Shown here: positions 44,942-56,823 of the stretch, in pieces | Position numbering within the stretch: position 1 is the first letter of the stretch | How the letters are laid out: every line of letters begins with the position of its first letter | Assembly (NCBI RefSeq): GCF_001015195.1 | Contig: NZ_LDES01000047.1 | Location: forward strand, 1-64,000 | Direction: 5' to 3' | DNA: 64,000 bases | From: Sphingomonas sp. Y57 | Lineage (GTDB): Bacteria; Pseudomonadota; Alphaproteobacteria; Sphingomonadales; Sphingomonadaceae | Translations under genes and position numbers: made by a program | The notes under the pieces: generated by a model | Seen by the model: only the letters and a program-made list of their open reading frames with translations | Database searches by the model: none | What the model was told of the DNA's origin: nothing

Positions 44942-45028
44942 GGAAAATCATGGCATGTCCGGGATCAACAGGCCAGCGATGATCGTCGCCACCCGGAAAG
45001 AGGATGATATCGGTTAGAAGCGTGGCGA

Positions 45029-45799
45029 TCAGATGCCGTCGATGACCGGCGCGTAGCCGAGCAGGACGAGCCCCTCGCCGATCGCGGCGATGCAGCGGTC
45101 GACGGTCAACGGGTCGGTCGAACGGACCACGAAGTTGGCCCCCACCCTGCCGTCGCGGAAAAAAGGATAGCTGCCAATCTGCGAGCCGGCATGGGCGCGC
45201 TCGGTCTCACGCAGCAGGTCGGCTATCTCGCTCTCGGGAACCCAGCAACCGATCGTCCGCGACAGCAACGGCAGACCGCCCTCAAGCTGGTTCGACAGCG
45301 CTTCGAGCATCAGTCCGGCGATGTGCGGCACGCCGGCCAGGATGAAGATATTGCCCAGCCGGATGCCGGGCGCGCCCGACATCGCGTTCTCGATCAGTTC
45401 GGCCCCGTCAGGTACGCGCGCCATGCGCAACCGGGCGTCGGTCAGCCCGCCGCGGGTCGCATAATAGCCCTCCAACGCGGCGCGAGCCTTCGGGTGTATC
45501 ACCACCGAGACGCCCAGCGCCCGGGCGATCGCATCGACGGTGATATCGTCATGGGTAGGCCCGATGCCGCCTGTCGTGAACAGATAGTCGTTGCGCGCCT
45601 TGAGCTGGTGGACCGCCTCACCGATAGCGTCCATGTCGTCGGCGACGACACGGACTTCCGTGAGCCTGATCCCCTGCAGGTTGAGCCATGTCGCCACCTG
45701 CCCGACATTCTTGTCCTGGGTCCGCCCGGACAGGATCTCGTCACCGATGACGAGAAGGGCAGCCGTCCAGATTCGCGCTTCTGATTCCGGGCCGATCAT
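45029..45799 (-). CDS. CinA/MoaB-like molybdopterin-binding domain protein
   Basis: A 256-residue protein with the MoCF_BD domain. Features include ALLVIGDEILSGRTQDKNVG, the domain motif TTGGIGPTHDDITVDAIARA, and GNIFILAGVPHIAGLMLEAL. It is the short N-terminal CinA form without the C-terminal nicotinamide-amidase domain. Such proteins are usually called competence/damage-inducible protein A. The role may be nucleotide or pyridine-nucleotide recycling. It is divergent from map. Confidence 0.82.
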   Translation of the reverse strand: MIGPESEARIWTAALLVIGDEILSGRTQDKNVGQVATWLNLQGIRLTEVRVVADDMDAIGEAVHQLKARNDYLFTTGGIGPTHDDITVDAIARALGVSVVIHPKARAALEGYYATRGGLTDARLRMARVPDGAELIENAMSGAPGIRLGNIFILAGVPHIAGLMLEALSNQLEGGLPLLSRTIGCWVPESEIADLLRETERAHAGSQIGSYPFFRDGRVGANFVVRSTDPLTVDRCIAAIGEGLVLLGYAPVIDGI

Positions 45800-45809
45800 G
45801 GCCGTCCCA

Positions 45810-45846
45810 TAGAGCGTGATCGTTTGAGGTGGAAGCGCTTTGCGCC
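45810..45846. repeat. Partial copy of palindromic repeat (family C)
   Basis: It contains TGATCGTTTGAGGTGGAAGC, also found at 56831-56850, but lacks the closing outer arm of the full copy. It lies in the divergent gap between the CinA-like gene and map. Confidence 0.75.
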
Positions 45847-45911
45847 GTTCCTTTCGCCGGTTCCGGGCCAGCGGCCGGTGAACGCTCGCAAAAGCGCCGG
45901 AGATCGCCTAT

Positions 45912-47277
<1,366 letters not shown>

Positions 47278-47357
47278 ATCGCGTCAGGCCGACGTAACCG
47301 GGCGCAACGATCGCCCGAACCATTTCAATCGATTTTCTCACGGGGAAGGCAAGGCAC

Positions 47358-48770
47358 ATGGCGAACAAGCCCGCTGACGTTCTTAAACTGATCGAGGACA
47401 AGGAGATCGAGTGGGTCGATCTTCGTTTCACCGACCCTAAGGGCAAGTGGCAGCACCTGACCATGGTCGCCAGCGTCGTCGGCGAGGATGAACTGACCGA
47501 CGGCTTCATGTTCGACGGTTCGTCGATCGAGGGCTGGAAGGCGATCAACGAGTCCGACATGATCCTGAAGCCGGATCTTGATGCGGTCTGGATCGATCCC
47601 TTCTCGGCGACGCCGATGCTGATCCTCGTCTGCGACATCGTCGAGCCGTCGACCGGCGAACTCTACGGCCGCGACCCGCGTTCCACCGCGAAGCGCGCCG
47701 AGGCCTATGTGAAGTCGATCGGTATCGGCGACACCGTCTATGTCGGACCGGAAGCCGAGTTCTTCATGTTCGACGACGTCCAGTTCGAGACGAGCTACAG
47801 CACCAGCTATTATCGCCTCGACGACATCGAGCTGCCGACCAACAGCGGCAAGGCGCTCGAAGGCGGCAATCTGGGTCACCGCCCCCGTGCCAAGGGCGGC
47901 TATTTCCCGGTTGCTCCGGTCGATAGCGCCGTCGACATCCGGGCGGAGATGGTCTCGACCATGATCGAAATGGGCCTGCCCTGCGACAAGCATCACCATG
48001 AGGTCGCCTCGGCGCAGCACGAGCTGGGCCTGACCTTCGGCACGCTCGTCACCACCGCCGATCGCATGCAGATCTACAAGTATGTCTGCTGGCAGGTCGC
48101 GCAGGCTTACGGCAAGACCGTGACCTTCATGCCGAAGCCGATCAAGGAAGATAACGGCTCGGGCATGCACACCCACATGTCGATCTGGGACAAGGGCCAG
48201 CCCCTGTTCGCGGGCAACGGCTATGCGGGTCTGTCGGACACCTGCCTCTATTTCATCGGCGGCGTGATCAAGCATGCCAAGGCGCTCAACGCCTTCACCA
48301 ACCCGACCACCAACAGCTACAAGCGCCTGGTGCCGGGTTATGAGGCACCGGTCCTGCTCGCCTATTCGGCGCGCAACCGCTCGGCCTCCTGCCGTATCCC
48401 CTATGGCACCGGCGCCAAGGCGAAGCGCGTCGAGTTCCGTTTCCCGGACGCGATGGCCAATCCCTATCTCTGCTATGCGGCGCTGCTGATGGCCGGTCTC
48501 GACGGCATCGAGAACAAGATCCATCCGGGCGAGGCGATGGACAAGAACCTCTACGATCTTCCGCCGGAAGAGCTGGCCGAGGTTCCGACCGTGTGCGGTT
48601 CGCTCCGCGAGGCGCTCAACGCGCTGGCGGCCGATCACGGCTTCCTCACCAAGGGCGGCGTCTTCACCGAAGACCAGATCGAGGCCTATCTCGAGCTCAA
48701 GTGGCCGGAAGTCGCCCGCTGGGAGATGACCCCGAGCCCGGTCGAGTTCGACATGTATTTCTCGAACTGA
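47358..48770 (+). CDS. glnA: Glutamine synthetase, type I
   Basis: Dodecameric ATP-dependent synthesis of glutamine from glutamate and ammonia. The 470 residues have the N-terminal beta-grasp segment, [20 protein letters not shown], the metal site block [13 protein letters not shown], the ATP-binding [19 protein letters not shown], the [11 protein letters not shown] glutamate site, and the tyrosine adenylylation loop [12 protein letters not shown]. The pairing with glnB upstream fits the usual glnB-glnA operon. A strong terminator follows. Confidence 0.98.
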   Translation: MANKPADVLKLIEDKEIEWVDLRFTDPKGKWQHLTMVASVVGEDELTDGFMFDGSSIEGWKAINESDMILKPDLDAVWIDPFSATPMLILVCDIVEPSTGELYGRDPRSTAKRAEAYVKSIGIGDTVYVGPEAEFFMFDDVQFETSYSTSYYRLDDIELPTNSGKALEGGNLGHRPRAKGGYFPVAPVDSAVDIRAEMVSTMIEMGLPCDKHHHEVASAQHELGLTFGTLVTTADRMQIYKYVCWQVAQAYGKTVTFMPKPIKEDNGSGMHTHMSIWDKGQPLFAGNGYAGLSDTCLYFIGGVIKHAKALNAFTNPTTNSYKRLVPGYEAPVLLAYSARNRSASCRIPYGTGAKAKRVEFRFPDAMANPYLCYAALLMAGLDGIENKIHPGEAMDKNLYDLPPEELAEVPTVCGSLREALNALAADHGFLTKGGVFTEDQIEAYLELKWPEVARWEMTPSPVEFDMYFSN

Positions 48771-48788
48771 TCCGCCGAAAGGCGCTTC

Positions 48789-48832
48789 GAGAAAGGGCTC
48801 CGGGGCAAGCGCCCCGGGGCCCTTTCTCTTTT
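48789..48832 (+). terminator. Intrinsic terminator of glnA
   Basis: The stem opens with GAGAAAGGGC, closes with CCCTTTCTC and ends in TTTT; the GC-rich inner part pairs as GGGGC/GCCCC. It lies 18 nt after the glnA stop. Confidence 0.9.
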
Positions 48833-48881
48833 GGTTGCCAGCCGGTGGACCCACGCCTATTGCCCCGCGCAGGATTCCCGT

Positions 48882-50138
48882 ATGAACGCCCCCGAGCCCG
48901 TCCAGTCCGAAAACGCATCGCACGGCCTGCCTTTCGGCGAGTTCGTGGCGCTGATGGCTTCGCTGATGGCGGTCAACGCCCTCGGCATCGACATCATGCT
49001 GCCCGCGCTCGGCCGGATCGGGGCCGAGCTGGGCCTGTCGGTGGAGAACCACCAGCAGCTCGTGGTCTCGGTCTATATCGGCGCGTTCGGCTTGGGCCAG
49101 CTGGTCCATGGCCCGCTGGCCGACCGATTCGGCCGCCGTCCGCTGCTGCTGGGCACGATGGGCATCTATGCGTTGATGAGCTTCATCGCCGCCCATGCCG
49201 GCAGCTTCGAACTGCTGCTGGTGGCCCGCGCGCTGCAAGGCTTCGTTGCCGCATCGACCCGCGTATTGTCGATCTCGATCGTGCGCGACTGTTATGCCGG
49301 TCGGCGCATGGCGCGGGTGACGTCGCTCTGCTTCATGGTGTTCCTGGCCGTACCGGTCTTCGCGCCGACACTGGGCGAGCTGATCCTGCTGGTGGCTCCC
49401 TGGCACTGGATATTCTACCTGCTCGGCGCCTTCAGCCTGTTCGTCGCGCTGTGGGCGGCCCTGCGCCTGCCAGAGACGCTTGCCCCTGAACGTCGTCGCT
49501 CGATCGCGATCGCGTCGATCCTCGATGCGACGCGGACGACGCTGCGCGACCGCCTGTCGCTCGGCTATGCCCTGGCGTCAGCGGTCATCTATGGCGGGCT
49601 GGTCGGCTTTCTCAGCAGCTCGCAGCAGATCTTCGCGCACAGCTTTCACGCACCGGAACTGTTTGCGCCCGGCTTCGCTGCGATCGCGGTGATGATGGGC
49701 ATCGCCGCGCTGCTCAATTCGCGCATCGTCGAACGGCTGGGCACCCGCCTGGTGTCGCACAGCGCGCTGATTGCGATGATCGTGCTTTCCCTCGTCCGCC
49801 TCGGCGTGGTCCTGTCAGGTCAGGAGACCGTCCTGGTCTTCGCGCTGTTTCAGGGTTCGACGATGTTCCTGTTCGGCCTGACAGGGTCGAATTTCAGCGC
49901 GATGGCCATGGAGCGGGTCGGTCACATCGCCGGCACCGCTTCGTCGATCCAGGGCTTCATGCAGAGCCTCATCGGAACGCTGATCGGCATCGCCATAGGC
50001 CAGACGTTCAGCGGCACTACCCTGCCTCTTGCGCTGGGCTTCCTGCTCGGCTCGTCGGCGGCCCTGCTCATCGTTCTGGTCGCCGAACGCGGACGGCTGT
50101 TCCGGGCACATAATTGCCGTCCGACGAGCCCGACCTGA
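48882..50138 (+). CDS. MFS multidrug transporter, Bcr/CflA-like
   Basis: A 418-residue, 12-segment transporter. Features include FVALMASLMAVNALGIDIML with the Asp of the Bcr/CflA TM1, the motif A loop HGPLADRFGRRPLLLGTMG, and LQGFVAASTRVLSISIVRD. The group exports drugs such as bicyclomycin and chloramphenicol in other bacteria; the substrate here is unknown. The start at 48882 (MNAPEPVQSE) is preferred; the upstream frame overlaps the glnA terminator. Convergent with DoxX, 3 bp apart. Confidence 0.85.
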   Translation: MNAPEPVQSENASHGLPFGEFVALMASLMAVNALGIDIMLPALGRIGAELGLSVENHQQLVVSVYIGAFGLGQLVHGPLADRFGRRPLLLGTMGIYALMSFIAAHAGSFELLLVARALQGFVAASTRVLSISIVRDCYAGRRMARVTSLCFMVFLAVPVFAPTLGELILLVAPWHWIFYLLGAFSLFVALWAALRLPETLAPERRRSIAIASILDATRTTLRDRLSLGYALASAVIYGGLVGFLSSSQQIFAHSFHAPELFAPGFAAIAVMMGIAALLNSRIVERLGTRLVSHSALIAMIVLSLVRLGVVLSGQETVLVFALFQGSTMFLFGLTGSNFSAMAMERVGHIAGTASSIQGFMQSLIGTLIGIAIGQTFSGTTLPLALGFLLGSSAALLIVLVAERGRLFRAHNCRPTSPT

Positions 50139-50141
50139 CGG

Positions 50142-50543
50142 TCAGGCGCGCTTCTGTCCGCGCTGGGCATCCAGGCTGAGCGGTCCCGGCCCCGCGAAGA
50201 CCAGATAGAGGAAGACGAAGCAGTAGAGGATCGCCGCGTCGCCCATATTGTTCACGGGCCAGAAATTCGTCGGCATATGGCCGATGAAATAAGCCACCGC
50301 CATGGTGCCAGAGGCGACGAATGCCGCCGGCCGGGTGAACAGCCCGAGCGCGATGAGCAGGCCGGCACCGAGTTCGACGATGCCGGCGTAAGCGGCCGGA
50401 TTGTCCAGTGCCCATCCCGATCCGGCGCGTTCGCCGGCCGGAAAGGAAAGATATTTCTGTGTCCCATGGGCCAGGAACAACAGTCCCGACATGATGCGCA
50501 GGACGCTCAACATAAGCGGACGGTTCTGATCGAGGCTGTTCAT
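50142..50543 (-). CDS. DoxX family membrane protein
   Basis: A 133-residue protein with four TM segments. DoxX features are LSVLRIMSGLLFLAHGTQKY, the AYAGIVELGAGLLIALGLFT helix and the C-terminal AILYCFVFLYLVFAGPG. The family lowers oxidative stress or supports quinone-type electron flow in some bacteria, but the function here is unknown. It uses M at 50543 (MNSLDQNRP). Divergent from nothing: tamB lies behind it on the same strand with its stop 79 bp upstream. Confidence 0.85.
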   Translation of the reverse strand: MNSLDQNRPLMLSVLRIMSGLLFLAHGTQKYLSFPAGERAGSGWALDNPAAYAGIVELGAGLLIALGLFTRPAAFVASGTMAVAYFIGHMPTNFWPVNNMGDAAILYCFVFLYLVFAGPGPLSLDAQRGQKRA

Positions 50544-50622
50544 CGGCTTCCTCCCCGTTTCGTTACGGGCGACCAACATAGCATAGGACGAGGTACCGCC
50601 AAACCGCGCCTCCCCGCCTGCC

Positions 50623-53600
50623 TCAATAGTCCTTCGACACCTTCACGCTCGCGCTCTGCCGCCCGATGGTCGAGATACTCGACAGCAGCGACAGCCAGCG
50701 GGTGATCTGGAACTCGATCCGCGTCGCGGAATAGCCCTGCCCGTCGCTGATCACCTCCACATAGGTGCGCCGGCCGATATATTTGCCCGCGGCGATCGAG
50801 GTGCCGATGCCGATCGTGGGATCGGCCGGCAGGATACGCAACCGGTCCAGCCCCGCGGCACGGCGCACCGCGTTGATCGGGTTGAGCCCCCCGCCCCCGC
50901 CGCGCAGAGAGCCGACCGCTGCGGCAAGCTGAAGCGCTTCAGGCGCGGAGAGATTGGTGATCGATGTGCCGAACAGCAGTCGCGACAGCAACTCGTCCTC
51001 GGGCAGGGCCGGGATGCTGCTGAAGTGGATCTCCGGCTTCTGCCCGGTTCCGCTGACCGCGATCGTAGCGCTGACGCCGTTGAGGTTGGCCTTGGCGGTG
51101 ATGTCGAGCAGCGGATCGGGCGGGGTCTCGCCGAGGAAGCGGATCGCGCCGCGGTCGAGGTCGAAACGGCGGCCGGCGAACTCATAGCCGCCGCGCACCA
51201 GATCGACCCGGCCATTGATCGCCGGATTGTCGATCGTGCCGCCGAGATGGAGCTTGCCACGCCATTCGCTGTCGAGGCCAAGGCCGGTGACCGCGAGCTG
51301 GTTGCGCGAATCCACGTCGATGTCGAGCTTCCACGACAAGGGCTTCTGGACGTCGTCCTCGTCGTCGGGGCGGTTGAGCTCGACCGTGTCGAACTGCGGG
51401 ATCGTCGCGACCGCCGCGGCGCGGCCGAGCTGGAAGCGGCCGCGTACCAGCCGGACATCACCGGCGATCGTACCGCTGCCGCCGTCCGACCGGATGCTGA
51501 GCGGTCCGGTCACGGTCGCACCGATATCGTCACGATTGATGAGCTGGGCATTCTGTGCATCGAGCGAAACGTCCATCCCGATGCCCTTTTCGGCAGCGAA
51601 ATCGAAGGCGGCACGACCGCTGATCGCGCCGCTGCCCCGCGTCTGCCCCGACAGCTTGTCGACGAGCAGCCGCGAGCCGTTGAAGCGGCCAGCGGCGGCG
51701 ATGTTGGTGATCACGGTGCCGGTCACGGCGCTTTCTAGCCGTGCCTGGGTCGAGCGCAGCGATCCCCGTATCACCGGATTTGCACCCGTGCCGCTGATAT
51801 CCGCGCCGATAGATACCGGACCCGATATGTCGATCGTCTCGACCCCGATCAGCCGCCACAGCGTGTCGGCCGGGCCACCATAGCGGAGCTGCGCAAATAG
51901 ATTGCCGCTCATGAGACGGTCGGGCAAGGCGCCGGTCGCCGGCAGGTTGCTGATCCGCGCCTGCGCCCGTCCGATCGCGCGGCCACCGCTGGACACCACG
52001 GCCCGGGCAGCCGCCACATTCTCGGTCAACACCCCCGCCAGTGCGACATCGGCAGGTCGTGAGGTCAGCACCAGCCCCGAACGTGACAGGCCACGAATCT
52101 TCAGATTGGCTCGCCCGGTCGGGAGGCGGGCACCCCGTTGGAGCCGGTAGTCAACGTCGCCGGTCGCTACGCCCGACAGTCCCAGCCCCGGATAGAAGAT
52201 GTCGAGCACCGACAAGGGCATCGCCTGGACCCCCGCCCTGAGCTCGTTGGCCGTGTTGCCGAAGCGCCCCGCCAGCGTCGCCTTGCCGTTGCTGAAACTC
52301 AGCGTGGTCGGTTCTAGCCGCCATGCGTCAGCCTCGCGCCGGAGCACCGCCGGCCCTTCCAGCCGAACCGGTTTCTTGTCGATGGTCCCGTCGGCGGTCA
52401 GGCTGATCCCATCGGGGGTCAGGCGGGCGACTGTCGCCAGCTCGAAGCCACGCCCGCGTGAGCCGGCGAGGTTGGCGCTGACCGTCCCGTTGCTACCCTT
52501 GAGGGCGATGGTCGCGCGGCCGCGGCCCAGCGTGACACCACGCATCGTCGTGCCGAACAGGGCGACGGTGGCGTTGACCTGTACGCCCGCGGGATCAAGC
52601 AGCACGGTGCCGTCGAGCCGCCCGCGGCCGACCGTGAACGGTACGGCCGCCCCAATGGTGGCGCGGCGGGCGCGCAGATGGCCCTCGATCTTCTGAAGGC
52701 CCTGCTCGACCGAGAAGAGCAGGGGGCCGGTGACGGTGCCGTCGGCCAGGTCAATGCGGCCGGTGAAGCCGCCCGGGTCGGAGCGCAGGCTACCGCTGCC
52801 CTTGGCGCCGCTGACCGCAAAGTTCGCGACCTGGATGATGGCGGGCTGGTTGGCCGGCAGAAGGATCGCGCCGCTGCTGCCCCAGGGGCCGAGATGGGAG
52901 CCGCCGGTCGCGCTGTAGCTGAAGCCCTGCGCGGTCGGGTCGAGTTTCACAGCCACGTTGACGAGGCCCAGCGCCTGTACCGGACTGGCGAGGACCAGAT
53001 CGATCTTCGGCCGGCTGATGTCGCCGTCCAGGGTGAGCTGCACCGGGCCATATTGCGCCTGGGTGCCGCTGCCCTTGAAATAGAAGGTGCCATCGCGGCG
53101 GCGGAAGCCGTTGCCGGTCAGGCGGATGCCGGGCCCGGTCAGCACCAGCCGCTCGAAATGGAGCACGCCGTCCGGCCCGCGCCGCAGCCGCGTATCGATC
53201 GACGGCAGGCCGCCGGCCAGCGATCGCAGGAAGGCGTTGTCGAAACGGCGCACCCAGGCGCGCCCGCGCCCGGCGACGACCGTTCCCCGCCCGCCCGCGC
53301 CAGGAACGACCTTCAGCTCCGAATTGACGTCGACGATGCCGATGCCGGGGATGAAGTAGCGCAGCAATTTCCCGGTCAGCGCAACGTCATAGGAACCGGT
53401 CCGTAGATCGAGGCTGAGCGAGAGCTGCCCCGCCAGCTTGTCCGAGCTGAGCCGCAGCTTCTCCCCGGTGACCTTCTGCGCGGTCACCTGCAGAACACCG
53501 TCGACCTTGAGATTGCCGAGGATGCCGCCGGCGACGTCTCCGATGCCGGTTACCCGCCGTGCCGACAGGCGGACCGGCAGCTTGACCGGCGGATCGGACA

Positions 53601-54801
53601 GCTTGCCCTTGCCTTCGGCGCGGACGACATCGAAGCCGGTGGCGTCGAAGGCGACATGCTCGGCGGTCAGCGTATAGCCATAGTCGGCCGTGCCGAACGG
53701 CCCGTCGAAGCTGGCATGCAAGCGGATGCCGCGCCCCGTCATGTTGGGGAACATCGCCTGGGGACGCAGCAGCTTCGCATCCACGACCACCCCATCGAAT
53801 GCCGAAGCGGCGAGGTCGAGGGTGCCGGCCGCATCGATCTCCAGAGCTGGCGTCGCGATCGACAGGTTGCCGCCCAGCTTCCGATCGGCCAGCGTTGCGG
53901 CACCACTTACCTGGATTGCGGGATCAGACAGACGCTGCAGCTTGCCCGACAGCAGACGGCTGGGTGCGAGCGAGCCGTCGAGGGCATATTTGCCGCGATC
54001 GACGGCCAGCCGCAGGTCGACCAGCCGGATGTCACCGACGTCCATCGTCGCCCGGCCCTTCCAGGCGGACCAGCGCCCGGTCCCCGAGATGACGCCGTCG
54101 ACGGGCTTCTTCCATCCCGTCGCGCCGGCGACGACGCCGTCGGCGGGCCCGACCAGACGCGCGTCGAGATCGAAGCGATCGCGGTCGGGTTCCGAATCCA
54201 GCTGGAGCGCCAGCCGGTCCCGCGCGCTCGATGCGGCGTCGAGCTTGAGCAGCACCCGGCCGTCGTGGATGTCCGCCTCCGCCGCAATGCGGACGATGTG
54301 GCGCCGTCCGGCAACCGGCGGCTCGAGCCGCAGCTTCGCCACGCGCAGCCGCCCGACATGGATATCGAACCCCGGCAGCAACGGCCCCTTCTTGGGCGAC
54401 GGCTGCAACCTGGGCTTGCGATGCAGTATCAGCAGGTCGGTATCGACGCTCTTGATCCACAGCTTGTTCGCGACCCAGGCGGCCGGCCGCCAGTCGAGCG
54501 CGACCTCAGGCGCTTCCAGGAACAGGCCGTGATTATCGTAGAGGCGCAGGTCCCGCAGAGTGGCGCGGTTCCAGATCGAACCGTCGATCCGGCCGATACG
54601 GATGCGCAGCCCCGAGGAGGGCCTGAGCGCGCCGATCCGGTCGATGATCAGCCGATGGCCGGGGGCACTGTCGAGCATCCAGATCGCCGCGGAAAGCAGC
54701 AGCAGCACCGACAGCAGGCCGATCGCGATGAAACGCAGCATTGGGTGGCGCCGCCGCCAGGCCTCGACCTTCTCCTCGACCATGGCGATCTCGTCGGTCA
54801 T
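50623..54801 (-). CDS. tamB: Translocation and assembly module protein TamB
   Basis: A 1392-residue inner-membrane-anchored, periplasm-spanning protein that acts with TamA in outer-membrane biogenesis or lipid transport. Near the N-terminus is a TM helix (FIAIGLLSVLLLLSAAIWML). The long middle is a repetitive beta-rich region of the AsmA-like/bridge type, and the C-terminal TamB (DUF490) domain holds GGYEFAGRRFDLDRGAIRFL and LPEDELLSRLLFGTSITNLS. The ATG overlaps the tamA stop by one base. M at 54783 is a less likely alternative. Confidence 0.94.
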   Translation of the reverse strand: MTDEIAMVEEKVEAWRRRHPMLRFIAIGLLSVLLLLSAAIWMLDSAPGHRLIIDRIGALRPSSGLRIRIGRIDGSIWNRATLRDLRLYDNHGLFLEAPEVALDWRPAAWVANKLWIKSVDTDLLILHRKPRLQPSPKKGPLLPGFDIHVGRLRVAKLRLEPPVAGRRHIVRIAAEADIHDGRVLLKLDAASSARDRLALQLDSEPDRDRFDLDARLVGPADGVVAGATGWKKPVDGVISGTGRWSAWKGRATMDVGDIRLVDLRLAVDRGKYALDGSLAPSRLLSGKLQRLSDPAIQVSGAATLADRKLGGNLSIATPALEIDAAGTLDLAASAFDGVVVDAKLLRPQAMFPNMTGRGIRLHASFDGPFGTADYGYTLTAEHVAFDATGFDVVRAEGKGKLSDPPVKLPVRLSARRVTGIGDVAGGILGNLKVDGVLQVTAQKVTGEKLRLSSDKLAGQLSLSLDLRTGSYDVALTGKLLRYFIPGIGIVDVNSELKVVPGAGGRGTVVAGRGRAWVRRFDNAFLRSLAGGLPSIDTRLRRGPDGVLHFERLVLTGPGIRLTGNGFRRRDGTFYFKGSGTQAQYGPVQLTLDGDISRPKIDLVLASPVQALGLVNVAVKLDPTAQGFSYSATGGSHLGPWGSSGAILLPANQPAIIQVANFAVSGAKGSGSLRSDPGGFTGRIDLADGTVTGPLLFSVEQGLQKIEGHLRARRATIGAAVPFTVGRGRLDGTVLLDPAGVQVNATVALFGTTMRGVTLGRGRATIALKGSNGTVSANLAGSRGRGFELATVARLTPDGISLTADGTIDKKPVRLEGPAVLRREADAWRLEPTTLSFSNGKATLAGRFGNTANELRAGVQAMPLSVLDIFYPGLGLSGVATGDVDYRLQRGARLPTGRANLKIRGLSRSGLVLTSRPADVALAGVLTENVAAARAVVSSGGRAIGRAQARISNLPATGALPDRLMSGNLFAQLRYGGPADTLWRLIGVETIDISGPVSIGADISGTGANPVIRGSLRSTQARLESAVTGTVITNIAAAGRFNGSRLLVDKLSGQTRGSGAISGRAAFDFAAEKGIGMDVSLDAQNAQLINRDDIGATVTGPLSIRSDGGSGTIAGDVRLVRGRFQLGRAAAVATIPQFDTVELNRPDDEDDVQKPLSWKLDIDVDSRNQLAVTGLGLDSEWRGKLHLGGTIDNPAINGRVDLVRGGYEFAGRRFDLDRGAIRFLGETPPDPLLDITAKANLNGVSATIAVSGTGQKPEIHFSSIPALPEDELLSRLLFGTSITNLSAPEALQLAAAVGSLRGGGGGLNPINAVRRAAGLDRLRILPADPTIGIGTSIAAGKYIGRRTYVEVISDGQGYSATRIEFQITRWLSLLSSISTIGRQSASVKVSKDY

Positions 54802-56813
54802 CAGAAGGCCTGCCCGAGCGAAACGTAGACGGCGATCCGCGAGTCGCCGGCCCGCCGGTTGAGCGGCGTGCCGACGTCGACGCGGATCGGCCCGAAGCTG
54901 GTATAGTAGCGCACGCCGATGCCGGCGCCGTAGCGCAGGTTGCTGAAGGTCGGCAGCCGCGCCGAATAGAGATTGCCGCCATCGATGAACGGCACCACGC
55001 CGAAATCGCCGAAGCGGACGCGCGCCTCGATCGAGAACTCGGCGAGGCTGCGGCCGCCGGCGGGATCGCCGTTGATGTCGACCGGGCCGATCTTCTGATA
55101 GCCATAGCCGCGCACCGATCCGCCGCCGCCCGCATAGAAGCGCCGGGTCGGCGCGATCCGCTCGGCCGACGCTCCGATGATCGATCCGAAACGAAGCCGC
55201 CCGGCGATCACCGTCCGCCCGCCGACCGGCAGATAGGAACTGCCGTCGACCTGCGCCTTCACATAGCCGAACGCGCCGCCCTGCAGCGATAGTTCGGGCG
55301 AGACGCGCGCGGCGAGGCGATAGCCGCGGGTCGGGTTGAGCAGGTCGTCCGATCCGTCATAGGACAGGCTCGAAGGCAGCGCGCCGATGAGATATTGGCG
55401 ACTGCGCGGCGCGCCGGTGGCCTTGACGGTGTCCTGTTCCTTCGACGCCACCAGCTCGACGCCGTAGGACCAGGTCCATTTCTTCTGCCAGATGATATTG
55501 GTCTGCCGTTCGAGTCCGGCGCCGATGGTGAGACTGCGGGCCTCGTAGGCGTTCTGGTCGAGGTGGCTGAGGATGACCTGGCCGGTGAGGACCCGGTCGC
55601 GCGCCTTGTAGTTGTTGCGGCGGAGCGTTGCGCCCAGCGATTGTTCCTGGGTGCCGAGAACGCCGCGGAAGGTAACTGCACCTTCGGGCCGGACCAGGTT
55701 GCGATGCTGCCAGCTCGCCTCCAGCCGATAGCCTTCGCCCGTGCCATAACCGATCGCGCCGGCGACGGTGCGTGCCGGGGCGGGCTCCAGCTTCACGGAG
55801 ATATCGACGACCTGCGGGTCGGCGGTCGCAACCGGCTTGATCGTCACCGCCGAGACCAGGCTGGTCTGGATCAGCGCGCGCCGGAAATCCTCCATCCGCG
55901 CGGCATCATACATGTCGCCGGTCCGGAACCGCGCGATGCGGCCGAGATGCTTGGCGCTGAACAGACGCTCGCCCTCGATCCTGATCTTGCCGATACGCTG
56001 GGCATAGCCGGGCTCGACGTCGACCGCGAGCCGCACCGCATGCTCGTCATGATCGACGGTGAGCTTGGGCTCTCCGACCTTGGCAAACACAAAGCCCTCG
56101 TGGCCGAGTTCGGCCTTGAGCGCGACCAGCCCCGCCTCGATCCGATCGGAATCGGCGGGCTGACCGACTTCGAGCCCGAAGGCGCGGCGCAACTGGCCGG
56201 CGACGTCGCCCGCTTCGTCGATGCCGCCGAAATCGATCCCCGACAACGTGTAGAGCACGCCGGGCCGGACCACGAGGGACACGCCCAGCCGGCCGGTCTT
56301 TTCGTCCTCGATCCGGGTCGAGACGCGCGCGTCATAATAGCCTGCCGCGCGTAGCAGTTCGTTGAGCAGGGCTTCGTCCTGCCGGGCGCGGCGATCGATC
56401 TGGGCGGTGTTGCCGACCCCCTTCCCTTCCTCCAGCGCGGATAGCTGGCGGAAGCGGGTACGGATCGCGCTCTCGGCCTCGGGCGGAACGCCATCCTTGC
56501 CGGACAGGCCGGTGATGTCGACGGCGTAGCGCCGATCGGCCTGGGCATCGGCGGAGGATGTCTCCGCCGTAGCACCCGCCACCGCTCCGATGTCGGCCGG
56601 CGGCTCGCCCGCGGCATCGGCTGCCTCCGGCCAATCGACCTCCATGCCCGGCAGGGGTGCCATCTCGGTCGAGGGATCGAGTTCGGGAAGGTCGGCCGGT
56701 TCCTCGGCCGCCGAGGGCGGAGCCACGGGCTGCGCCTGCGCCGTGGCCGTCACGCATAACATGGCACCCAGGACGATCGATCGGGCGCTGGTCGGCCTAC
56801 GGGCGTTACGCAT
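54801..56813 (-). CDS. tamA: TamA/BamA-family outer-membrane assembly protein
   Basis: A 670-residue Omp85 protein. A signal peptide (cleavage after AQAQ) is followed by an acidic Pro/Glu/Ala stretch (about residues 30-90), POTRA domains from about 95 to 350 (for example LGVSLVVRPGVLYTLSGIDF), and the C-terminal beta-barrel. The last strand contains FGPIRVDVGTPLNRRAGDSR and ends in Phe. The BamA-type motif VRGYGYQKIGP is seen in the barrel. The direct overlap with tamB identifies this as the TamA partner. A palindrome lies upstream. Confidence 0.93.
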   Translation of the reverse strand: MRNARRPTSARSIVLGAMLCVTATAQAQPVAPPSAAEEPADLPELDPSTEMAPLPGMEVDWPEAADAAGEPPADIGAVAGATAETSSADAQADRRYAVDITGLSGKDGVPPEAESAIRTRFRQLSALEEGKGVGNTAQIDRRARQDEALLNELLRAAGYYDARVSTRIEDEKTGRLGVSLVVRPGVLYTLSGIDFGGIDEAGDVAGQLRRAFGLEVGQPADSDRIEAGLVALKAELGHEGFVFAKVGEPKLTVDHDEHAVRLAVDVEPGYAQRIGKIRIEGERLFSAKHLGRIARFRTGDMYDAARMEDFRRALIQTSLVSAVTIKPVATADPQVVDISVKLEPAPARTVAGAIGYGTGEGYRLEASWQHRNLVRPEGAVTFRGVLGTQEQSLGATLRRNNYKARDRVLTGQVILSHLDQNAYEARSLTIGAGLERQTNIIWQKKWTWSYGVELVASKEQDTVKATGAPRSRQYLIGALPSSLSYDGSDDLLNPTRGYRLAARVSPELSLQGGAFGYVKAQVDGSSYLPVGGRTVIAGRLRFGSIIGASAERIAPTRRFYAGGGGSVRGYGYQKIGPVDINGDPAGGRSLAEFSIEARVRFGDFGVVPFIDGGNLYSARLPTFSNLRYGAGIGVRYYTSFGPIRVDVGTPLNRRAGDSRIAVYVSLGQAF

Positions 56814-56823
56814 GGCACGACCC

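Noticed and set aside
44905-45028. Alphaproteobacterial LexA box (GTTC-N7-GTTC) near the MetE-like gene
   Set aside because: The two GTTC elements are 12 bp apart, not 7.
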